64,000 nt of DNA from Paraspadella gotoi (Eukaryota; Chaetognatha): NCBI GenBank assembly GCA_051294375.1, contig CM119270.1, positions 18,335,267-18,399,266 of the forward strand, written 5' to 3'. Of this stretch, positions 31,700 through 42,100 are shown piece by piece (within the stretch, counting starts at the first letter, position 1; the number at the start of each line of letters is the position of its first letter). Made by a program: the position numbers and the translations under genes. The notes under the pieces were generated by a model that did not search any database, was not told the DNA's origin, and saw nothing but the letters and a program-made list of their open reading frames with translations.

Positions 31700-33306
31700 T
31701 CATCCGAACTTGAGGGATTTGGCGATAAGGGCGGCGACGGCCTGCTGCAAGTCTCCGCCGCTGATCCGCAACTGCGCCGCCGCCGCCGCCCGCTCGAAAC
31801 CCATACCGACGAGTTGATTGAGGTCCGCCTCGCTAACCTCGGCGTCGGCACCGGCGGCGGCGTCGGCACCGGCGGCGGCGTCGGCACCGGCGGCGGCGGA
31901 CGGCGCCGCTGGGTTGGCAGAACCGGCATTGACGAGAGTTTTAGGCGCCGTTTCGCCGCTGCCGCCGGCGGCGCTGCCTTTGGCGGCGGCAGCCTCGTCG
32001 ACGGAATGTTGCAGCGCCTTGGCCAGCGCCTCGTCCTCCTCCATGGGCACGGAGCCGTCCGCGGCGGCGGCGCCCTCGGCTCCCGAAGACGTCAAGCGCG
32101 CGCAGGGAGGAAGTTCGCTCTCGCTGAGGAAGGGCGTCACCGTGCCTGTTGTGCCGATGACGAGACAATTGTTTTTGAGGTCGACGCTGCACTGATGCCG
32201 CTTCAGCATGTCCAGCCCCAGCAGCATGTCCATGGGCTGGTCCTCGAGGATGCTAAAGGAGGACTGAAGAAAGTCTTTGCCTATCTGGATCTGACCCAAG
32301 TGCACTCGGCCAATGATCTTTTGCGTGCCTACGCCCTTAGCCACACCGGCCCAGCGCCGGTCCACCAACCGGTTGATGTTGCAGCGCTCGGCGCAGGCCA
32401 CCGACATGATGGTCATTTGCGCGCCCGAGTCGACGAACGCTTTGACAGGGTGGCCGTTGACGTGGCAGTCGATGTAGAGCATGGTTACCTGTGAGAAGGA
32501 GTAGTTGAGTCAGTTTGTGATTAAAATCTCGTAACACGTTTGTTAAACAACCGATAGACCCTGCTCTGACCCCTCCCTTTCCTCACTTGGCCGAACGACT
32601 CAGGCGCAAACTCCATGGCCGTCTCCATGTTATTCTCGACGTTTCTCAAACGGATCTCTTCGGCGATCTTCTCCTGCACCGCGGGATCGAAGGGATCCGA
32701 GTTAATCATCCTGATCCTCTCTGCGTTACGGTCTTCCCTCTCCCGCTGCTGCTCCCGCAGCACCCGCACGAACTGATCGGGGTCGCCGCTAAGTAGCGCG
32801 TCCGCCAGCGGCTGGTTCCGTTCCTTCAAAGCCGCGATCTCTTCGGGCCGACTCAGTAGAACCTCGCGCAGACGGGCGGGGTCGTTGAGGAGCTGTTCCT
32901 GGTCGGCCGGCGACATGCGAGCCGGATCGTCAGTCGTCGGAGGCGGACGGGATGACGACGATGCGTCGGAGGAGCCGGGAATGCGGATGCCGCCAAAGTC
33001 GATAAATGGAAATGGCGTGGCGCCGGGCGCCATAACGCCCGACGCCGGCGTCGCCGCGGATCGCAAACCGGTTGAGGATGAGGTTCGAATGAGAATCATG
33101 TCGCCATCGGAGATGCCGTAATCCCTCAGCGGCTTTTTGTCATCGCCCAGCGGCGTGCCGTTGTGCTCGAGGGAAATTCGCGCGGCTGGAATTCCGCACT
33201 CCACCTCGCAGAGCGCCTTGAAGTTTTCCAACTCCAATTCGTCGCTGACCTCGAGATGATAGACGTCGTCGGCCAGCGTCGTCAGCGTCAAGCGAACCGC
33301 CGTCAT
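31700..33306 (-). CDS. DDI1/DDI2: DNA damage-inducible 1/2 retropepsin-like ubiquitin receptor
   Basis: Two exons, 33306-32587 and 32488-31700, give 502 aa. A ubiquitin-like domain (about 1-75) is followed by a Ser/Pro-rich linker. The DDI helical segment comes next ([57 protein letters not shown]). The retropepsin-like protease domain has [15 protein letters not shown], with catalytic Asp at 260, and [16 protein letters not shown]. An Ala-rich linker with three near-identical AAAGAD units leads to a C-terminal UBA domain (about 457-500) with [18 protein letters not shown]. Family role: a proteasome shuttle and protease that cleaves highly ubiquitinated substrates such as Nrf1. Vertebrate DDI proteins lack the UBA; it is kept in yeast and many invertebrates. 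Confidence 0.96.
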
Positions 33307-33875
33307 TTTTTTTCCTAACCTCTAGTTTCTTTGTTATTAGGTTTTGTTTTTGTTTTGTTTTGTTTTTAATTCGTCCCCTCAAAAGCTTTTCCTTTTTTTT
33401 CTATTCGTCCAGGTGATCTTTTTTTTGCCTCAAGAATTTGGTTCTGGTTGTCAGACAAGGGCAGAAAAAAAAATACTGAGAAACGATAAAAGTAAGTTTA
33501 AGTTCAACTTTAAGTAGAAACGGGATAACGAATCGTATACCTTTTTTGTTTAACAAAAAAAACGTACCAAAAATGAGCGACAATGTAGTATTTAAAGAGT
33601 TTATTATAGATTTGTAACTTTAGCGACGCATTGTAGGGTTGGACAGATGGGCAGAGTCAATGCGTATAGGGAGAAAAACGCTACAACATAATTAGTAGAA
33701 TTAAAAAAAAAAAAAAAACATTCGTAATAACATTTATAAAAGTCAATTGAGAAGGCAATGGAGAATTTTCGTAGAGAAATAAAGTTTGTGAGGAATTTCA
33801 TGATTTATTTTGAGTAAAAAATTTTGCTGACGACGACGGTCGAGAGAAATTGAGAACCCGACCCGCGCGCGCCAT
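33307..33875. other. Intergenic spacer between the securin-like gene and DDI1/2
   Basis: AT-rich spacer of about 570 bases with a poly(A) run near 33700. No gene recognised. Confidence 0.5.
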
Positions 33876-34882
33876 CTACCGCTGCTTCCGATCTTGAACG
33901 TCGATCACCGGAAGATCATCCTCCGACGGACCGCTCGCTGGCGCCACGGGTTGGTCGCAAATGCTGGTCGGCTGCCGCCGACGCACGCTGTCGTCGAGCA
34001 GGCGGGAGATGTTCATTAGACGCCGGGCCTCGTCGTCGTCGTCGTCCTCGGCGTCGGACGTTGAGCCGGTGGAAGTGACGCAGGGGAATCCCCAGAGGGC
34101 GAAGACGTTGCACTTGACGAAAGAGTCGAGGTAGTTGGAGACGCGTTGAGAGGGGGGGATGAATTCCCCGGGATAGTCTTCGTTGTCGGCGGGGACTGGG
34201 GGGAAAGAGTAGGAGAGGGGATCCGGAGGGGAGACTGTGGGGAAGGAATGGGAAGTGGGGAGGAAAACGAAACGATGGTGGGAAAGCGGGGACCAAATGG
34301 GGAGTAAAAAAAATAGTTTAAAGATTATGAAAAAAAGCCGGTGAGTGTGATGTCAAATAGGATAAGATAAGGTTCGAGTGTAATTAAACATAATTTTATA
34401 ATATTTTTTTAACACACTTAGACTACCATATAATTTTAGATCATGATTAACGTTTGGAAAATAAAAAAGTGAAAAATGAAAAAGAAAATGATTCATTTCG
34501 ATTTTTCACGTTGATCTGGTTTGGTTCAAAACAATTAATTTAGGTAATATGAATTGATTTCTTATTTCAAAATTTCCCACCCACCGATGGGACTCTGTCT
34601 CTCCTTCGGACGAACGGCACTCGGAGTCTTGAAGGCGAAGTGTCCCTCGCAGGCGCCGTAGCCCTGGGTGGGCGTCCTGAGGGGCGTCTTGAGAGGCGTG
34701 TTCTTTACGTTCTGCAGGGCGGAGCTCTGAGAGAGAGAGCGTTGGGTGGGCTTCAGCGGGTGGGATTCATCCGCCGGAAGGCGGAGTCCGGCGTTGTTGA
34801 GGCGCAGCGGCGTCCGCGCCGTCAGACCCGAGGCGGCGTTGTTCTCCTTGTCGAGGGCGGATTCAATAGTGGAGGACGCCAT
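33876..34882 (-). CDS. Small securin-like protein with KEN box
   Basis: Two exons, 34882-34585 and 34195-33876, give 205 aa, close to animal securins (about 200). Near the N-terminus is a KEN box (ALDKENNAAS, about 11-20) followed by a destruction-box-like TARTPLRLNN. Repeated proline-directed sites follow (NTPLKTPLRTPTQ, FKTPSAV, RQSPI). The second exon has EDYPGEFIPPSQR, reminiscent of the securin DYPEIE segment that occupies the separase active site, then a Cys-containing hydrophobic stretch, an acidic run and an Arg-rich C-terminus. Securins evolve very fast, so assignment by motif order is weak. Alternatives: another APC/C substrate or a CDK-regulated mitotic protein. Both exons have good splice sites and matching phase. 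Confidence 0.5.
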
Positions 34883-36151
34883 CTTAGTTCGCGGAAAATC
34901 GAACAAAGAAAAGGAAGATACAACGATATGGAGCGACGCGAGAGTTGGAGATATCGTAGAAGGGTTTTAGTCGGAGAATAAAAAGCGTTATTTAAAAAAG
35001 TATAGATTATACAATTTTTTAAAAAGTCGCCGAAAAAACTATAAAGAAAAAAGAAAAACAAAGTTAAAATGGTATTCGATAATCGTAACACAAAATCCTA
35101 TCGTAATACTGGAAATTCCAATGATGAGAAGAAGAAAAAAAACATTGGATTGGATGACTGGAATGACGTAGGAAATTCGCTTGACTAGGAAATTGCTGCG
35201 TTCTAGTCTACGAAAACTGTCAAAGTACGGTAACAACGAAAGGTGCAAATTGGAATTGAAATACTTTTTTTGATTTTATCAACAAATGGGCCGAAAAAGC
35301 TAGAGAGTTATTTATATATGTATAATTTTGCCCCCCCCCATAAAAAAAAAAACCGACGACAAAAGCGGAATTGATATTATTGCAAACAAAAATAACTGAG
35401 CCGTTCCCCTCACTAACATAAGCAATACAAAGAATACGACAGCTTAAAGAGGGTAGTGCGGGGTAATTTGGAACAATGACATGACAAACATAGATAAATA
35501 ATATTATATTTAAATACAAAAAATATCATAACAATTAAATGAAATAAATTAAATAATTATTTTTTTAATCTAAAAGAATAAAGATAGTGAAACAAGTAAT
35601 TGTGCAATTTTCATAAAAATTTAATTAAATGAATTTGAATAATTATTACTGTTGCATTAAATATTTCACCAACTTGTCTTTACATATTAGGAGTTACGGC
35701 AGTAAAATTTTGTCTTTGAGTAGCGTTTTCAAGCCTCTGTCACAGTCATATTTGACGTAATATATATAGACGAGAGAGAGACTTATTTTCAGGTATTGTA
35801 TAGAGCATTTCGAAAAAACAAATTAAAAATAATTTAAAATAATTAAAAATAATTAAACAACTAAATTGGGGTAAAACGGAACGTCCCTCTTAACTGCTTG
35901 GGGACAACCAGGCTAGAACCCCGGACCTTTGGGTTGGGAGGCGATTTACTTGCCTCCTGCACCAATGGCCGCTGATGAACGGTTGGTGGATTTTAGTCCA
36001 CCATAAAATATAATTTTACTTCCAAAAGTGTTCCGAATTACCCCGCACTACCCTATGCATTTGCGACAGAGAGATTAACCCCAATATGTAATACAACCAC
36101 GACACCTCAAAAGGTAAAACATGAAGTACGCTAGTTTTTATGTCCGTTAAG
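34883..36151. other. Intergenic region between INPP4 and the securin-like gene
   Basis: AT-rich, about 1.27 kb. It contains the INPP4 3' UTR, the securin-like promoter and one copy of a dispersed repeat (35882-36006). Two copies of a GGGTAGTGCGGGGTAA-type word occur on opposite strands at about 35451-35466 and 36038-36053, flanking the repeat region; this may be the edge of a larger inverted-repeat insertion. Confidence 0.5.
35882..36006 (-). repeat. Dispersed tRNA-like repeat, copy A
   Basis: The complement nearly equals 43471-43595. It has a hairpin GGAGGC..GCCTCC and a B-box-like GGTTCTAGCC. This may be a tRNA-derived SINE, but no clear A-box or poly(A) tail is visible. It lies 3' of INPP4. 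Confidence 0.8.
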
Positions 36152-39100
36152 CTACGTGTTAACGTTTCCGTAAGTTCCGTGCGGCGGACGATAAAGTTTC
36201 GGCATAGTCATAAGTTTAAACCGGTTGAATGCGTATTTCCTGAAACCGATGTTCTTTTCGACATTGACCAGACGCGTGCCTTCCTGGCGCATGCAGTCCA
36301 GGGCGTTGAGGAAGAGCTTGGGAAGAAGGTCGTGGTGCAGCTGGAGATGTAGTAATTAATAGTATTTATATCAATTTTCAAAGAAATAGCTATCGTTCCT
36401 GATATATGGGCTTCGCTTCGCCTTGTTTACCCCACCTGCAATATCTGACACTGCTGAAGCGTTACGGCCATGCTCGTCCGGTCCTTGGCGCTCTTGCAGG
36501 ACGTGAACTTCAAGCCGTTCATTTCTCTACACGCCTGACCAGCCAGATGAAGAATGTCCACGTTTTTGCTTTTATTTGCTGAAAAAAAATGGGACAACGA
36601 GAAAGATGTCGCTATTTCAGGAGGGCAAAAAAAAAAAAATCACCCAAAAATTAACCCACCCAGAACGTTGTGATGTAGATGCTGCATGATTTCGGAAAGG
36701 GCCAGCCCGCTGTTAGGTCCCGAGCTGATCCCAGCTTCGGGTCCCAACACCTCCAGAAATTTCTCGTAATAAGAATTAAGGCCGGACATGCTCTCCACGT
36801 TGACGAGCTCTTGGAAGGAGGTGTCGCCAAACTTTTCGGCCATCGTCGCCTGCGGGGAAAAGAAGAGAGATGATGAGACTAAAAGAAACAAAGAAAACGG
36901 ATAGAAGACGAAGAAAAAAACAAAAAGGGGGGAAAAAAAAGAACGCAGATACCTGCTCGTTGATTCCGATGGAGAAGAGAACGGGCACGACCCTGATCGT
37001 TTTCCCCCTCTGGATCTCGCGAGGAAGGAGAGGGAAGAGAGTCTCGTGCAGCGGAATCGTCACCACGACGCTCTGCCGGTTTCCGGTCAATGTGGGGGAA
37101 GGCCTAGTCGAGTGCTTCGACGAAACGATTTTGAACTGTTAAAGGATAAAGTATGAATAATAAAATAGTAAACAAACGTTCGATCGTCAAAACCAATCTT
37201 CTCACCTGCACCGTTCTGAGATCGTTGACGGCGACGACCATGTCCTCCAGCATGGCCAACTCGTCCCCGTAGCAAGACAGGAGGCTCTCGAAGACGGCGA
37301 GGCAGCCGATCTGGAAGATCTGTCTTAGGAAAGTCTTGTTGTACAGGGACGAGTGGAGTTTGAGGACGAAGGCCGTCGTCAACGAAGTCAGCGCTTGGGA
37401 GAAACACGCGTCCCGTCTTTAGAAGTGGGGCAAAGGAAGAATCATTTCGATTTGATCATGCATTTTATTACGAGGATATTAATAAAAGCAAACACCATTT
37501 AACTGACACGACATAGGACTCCTAATGTACATCCTTAAGCTAAAGCCTTCAGGCCACCAGACCTAACCTGTGTTGCACGACTTTGCGCGTGTTGAACATC
37601 TTGCTGTGCTCTTGCACAGTGAGAAACGCGAGACTGGTCGTAGCGCGCGACGTCATCACGTTGACGTGCGATTGCAGATTGATCACAAGCGGCGCCAATT
37701 CCGTCAGCCAATTAAAATTGCGCCGCTGGGGGCCGACGTCGACTGCGCGAGCGGCGTCGGCCGAAACGAGTTCTTCGGCTTTGGAGATGACGCAAACGAG
37801 GGCCGCTTCAACGTTGATACGACTGATCTCCCAGGGTTCCTGATTGATTCAATTTGGTAATTCCAATGGCAAGTGGAATAAACTAACGATTTGATGACTG
37901 AAATGATGACTCAAACCCTTACGTCAAAATTTGCCACAGTGGCTTTTTTACTTTAAGATCTCTCTGCCCCAGGGAAAACAAAACGAAATGGCTACCCCGC
38001 CTCAACCTGAGTAGGCGATTTGACAAAGCCGGTCCCCGTCCAGCGCCATCTCTGGTCTTCCGACGCCGCCTCGCTGATCACCGACGAAGTTTCGTCCTCC
38101 GTCATGACCGAGGACGTCTCGGCGTCGTCGCCGTCAGGGGGAGAAGGCGGTGAAGGTGGCGCCAGGGTCGGCGAGAGGAGAAGTCGTCTGCAAGAGATTT
38201 TAGGAGTTAAAAAAAAACTATTGCTCTAAACAGCTACGGATCAATCTTGGATTATTTACACTTCGGGAAAAATTATCAAAACATAAATTCGAAGCGAATT
38301 TTATTGAATCGAAAAAAAAGGCAAGGATCAAAAGACTCAGTACTTTGAGGCAATAACCGGAAATCGAAAGCCTACTTACTACATCCCGTCTCATATCTTT
38401 TTCCAACGAAAATTTAAAAAAATGGGTGCGGGGAGATCGAAAAAGGCGGACGAAGAGTTGGACGAGGATTACAAGCACAACTTGTCGAAGCCGGTGGAGG
38501 AGGCGAGGATCGACACCATAATCGAAAAGGCTTTGAGACAGGTCGCTTTGATCAATTTCGACCGTCGAAGTGTTTAAAACCATCCAACAGCAATTATTGT
38601 TTCCACAATTTAAAGATCTGTCTTCCCCACTTCAGATTGTGGCGAAAGACGCTCAAGAAGGTAAATAAGTACCGTATTTCTGGCCGAAAAAACGCCATGG
38701 ATTGAATAATAAACAACTTCATTCTTTTCCTAATATCTATTGACCAGAATCGCGATTGACCGCAATAGAGATCTTGGGAAACCTGGCCTACGTTGCGGAC
38801 GTTCGCGGAGTCATGAAAGTCGGCGAGTATCTCCCGACTTTCCTTAGCCTCATTCAGCCCGATCAGCGTCCGTCCAAGGAACTCGTCTGCAGGGTTATCA
38901 GCGCGCTCAGGTTCGACAGTTAACCGACGAGGGAATCGACACTCGATAAATACTAAGGGGGATTCGTTTAAAAAAACTCGCTCTTCCCCTCCAGTAAAAT
39001 CGGATACGAGATGGGAGAAGTTCAAGAAAACCTTTTCTTGCTCGGTGGTTATCGGATTCTTCTGTATTACATGACGTCAACGGAAAGCACGCCCACCGTC

Positions 39101-42100
39101 AAAAAATGGGCCGCGTATTGCTCGTGCTGTTGTTTGGGTGACGTCTACGAACCATTAGACTACTTAAAGAAAAACTTGTCCAACAAGGTACGTGGGAAGG
39201 AAGCCTGCAAAAAACCGATCGATTATATTGATAATTGATAACCGAGTTGCAAAGTAGAAGAACCATACTTCATTTTATTAATTGCAGGAAGTTAAATCTC
39301 TGGCGGAGATGAAGTGGGAGAAGGTGTGGACGAGAAATTGGGGTCTCTGCCTCGCAAAGTTGCTGGGGAAAACGAGGGGGTTCCGAACATCGGAGGGCGG
39401 GGAGAAGGACCTGTTGGACGAAAACGACATCACCGAAGTTCATCCGGTCATGACGCCGCAAACAGGATCACCGTGAGACTGATGGAGGAAAAAGGGGGGG
39501 GTTTCACTGGGACCGAGGAAAAAAAATCGAAAAAGTGGGTGTGGGTGATTATTAACGAGAAACTTAAGTGAGATAGGGAAGTAATTTAGTAGAATCATTG
39601 CGCAAGGGTTAAAGGGCTTTTCAATCTTTATTAGGAGAGCAACGTTAGGGGCGCTCGCCGACACTTCCGAATTTGAAAACTTCATGTCGCGCGGGACAAG
39701 GCTGGATCCTGATAAAGCCAAGAAAAACAACCAGAGTTACACCTCTAGCGCCGCAACTGAGGAAATTCTCACGGACTCGACGACGATAGTGACCGGCGCA
39801 TTTAGCGACAGCGACCGCGCTGAATTGGACCAAGAGGGACGCGCGAACGGTGTCAAAGTGGCGAAATTCGCTGATGTCGGCAGAATGCGACGGGGACAGA
39901 AAGAGGCCGAAGAGACTGTCATCAGGGGCGCGGGGGTGACGGGGCAGGATGAGAAGATGGAGAAGAGAAACGAAGGCGTCAACGTCGACGTTAAGCCAAA
40001 TGACAAGGCTGTCAACCCCAAAATACGGTCGGAAATGAAGAGAGGAGGCGCAGCGCGGCCGGCGGACAACTCTCCGTTTTCCTTGAAGCCGAGCGACGTC
40101 GCGAAGAGTAACGCCCCGCTAGTCGTTAGGCCCAAGACGGGGTCTCAGGCGCCGAAGAGCGACGATCCGGCGTCTCGGCCAGCGGACGATGATGCGTCCA
40201 AAGAGGGTGGAAGAAGCGGGGAGCAAGGCTACCCAGAACAAAATCTCTCGGCCGAGAAAATGACCTCTACCAACGCGCATGTAAGTGTCGATTAACCATT
40301 TCGAAATCGTAAGTTAAATACGGCAATAATTTAACAAGCTTCAGCCAGGCCAGGTTTTTTCCAAGGGGCTCAACAACGCGACACGGCTTAAGCTCGAAGT
40401 GAGTAATCCCACGTCTGAAAAACATTAAACCTTCAAGTTCAAAACTCAGTGCCAACAAAAATTTCTCAGGCGTTTTCAATAGGATCGTCCGATGGGAGTT
40501 TTTCCGAGGGCGAAGTCATTATTAGGGTGATAATGTTTTAAGTTTTAAAACGTAATTAAAGTCTTACTAACGTTATAAATAATTAATATTATTACCTATT
40601 AATGATAAATAATTTATTTGCATAGCCTAGTATTTGAATGTCGCGGTTGAAAACAAATTTTTAAAGGATATCACAGCGCGTAATTCTACGGACGATTCCG
40701 AAGCGAACGCGACCGATACGAGTCTATCAGAAGAAGTTGCTCTAATGTAAGAGACGGCTGTCAAGACTAAATCGATCAAGACGCATCAGGCAAGATGATA
40801 AAGAATAATTATCTTTTTTACTTTACAACAGAAAAGATAAAAGCGATTCTCGAAAATAAAAAAATTCAACAAAGTTTAAAGACGGCGCGCAACGAGAAAA
40901 GTCCGAATCATCGTTTTCAGTTTCACGTTTTTTTTAATGAAAAAAAGTGTTTTGAGGTGCGACGTTGTATTTTGTTTTATTTAATAAAAAGAATTATTGT
41001 GAGACAAGCATACAAATTTGATTCATTTCTTTCTCTTCGATCATGTACCGTAAAGTAAACGAATCAACACACCAACCTGTTGTAGAGATTTTCCTCGGAC
41101 CTAGAGTCGCGATAAGTGGCTTCCTCCGCCTTAGCGTCTTCCAAAGAATCCACGCCTTTTGATAGCAGCTCGTTTTCGCAAACCTGAGATAAGGTTTACA
41201 CGGATGTGGATTTGACTTTTTTTGCTCAACTAAACCGATTACGATGTCAAAAAAGGCTCCAGAACTAACAATATTTAAATTAAAAACAAAATTTATACAA
41301 AAAAAAACAAAAAAAAACTTACTTGGAATAGTTGGCGAGTTTTGTCGGCGAGGGAGGTGAGACACTTTTCCAGAGGCTTCGCGGCTCCTTGATTGGCCGT
41401 GCGGCAGAGTGACTGAGAGTAGAAGTCCACATCGCGTTTCAGGTTGGAAATGTGCTTGAGGAGATCTCTGAGTCGAACCAAGAAAAAAACAGGAAAAGTT
41501 GGAGGGAGAAAACTGCGAAAAAGAAAATGGCGACTTTTCCGTTTCCTTATTTTTTTTCCTCGCGAAACGAACCGAGCGTGAAAATCGTTCAACCTTGAAT
41601 TCTCTTTGCCCCTTTTTTTTCGGTTCCTTACCCATCTCGGCTTCGCTTGGGATTCACGCGCTCTCCCCACTCTTATCGGCCATTTTCGCTCTCGGTCTCT
41701 CACTCTCTCCCTCCCCAGTCTGACCTGATGAGGTCGAGTTTGGAGTAATCGGTGGCGGTGGTGAGCATGGCGGGGTCGGAGGCAGTCTCCCGCTGGCTGA
41801 GGACAAGGCGACGGAGGCCGCCGTTTTTGAAACCCTGATTGAAGGCGGTGAAAGCGCCGACCGTGATAACGTCGTAGACGCCGACCGGTGGGCGTAGCGC
41901 CGATTTAGTTTCCACCTGGAGAGTGGAGCGGTATGTACTACGTATGTACGTACGACGTTTTAACGTAGTCGAATGATTAAATTCCCTCACTAAGACTAAG
42001 TCAAAGAATTCACTCGCACAAAAACAAGTTAAGCCCGATTACGATAAAAAAAAATTAAATTTTGACAGAAAAATTTCGCTGGCACCATGGTCCGCCCGCC

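Noticed and set aside
36152-38187. INPP4 C-terminal half as a truncated gene or pseudogene
   Set aside because: First suspected because a plus-strand gene follows; the upstream exon at 41077-41183 ends in AG and joins in phase, so the gene is complete with a nested gene.
39288-39476. Armadillo-like gene ending at the TGA at 39474-39476
   Set aside because: A GTGAGA donor at 39473 removes that stop and joins in phase to 39635; the downstream 645-base open exon supports the longer model.
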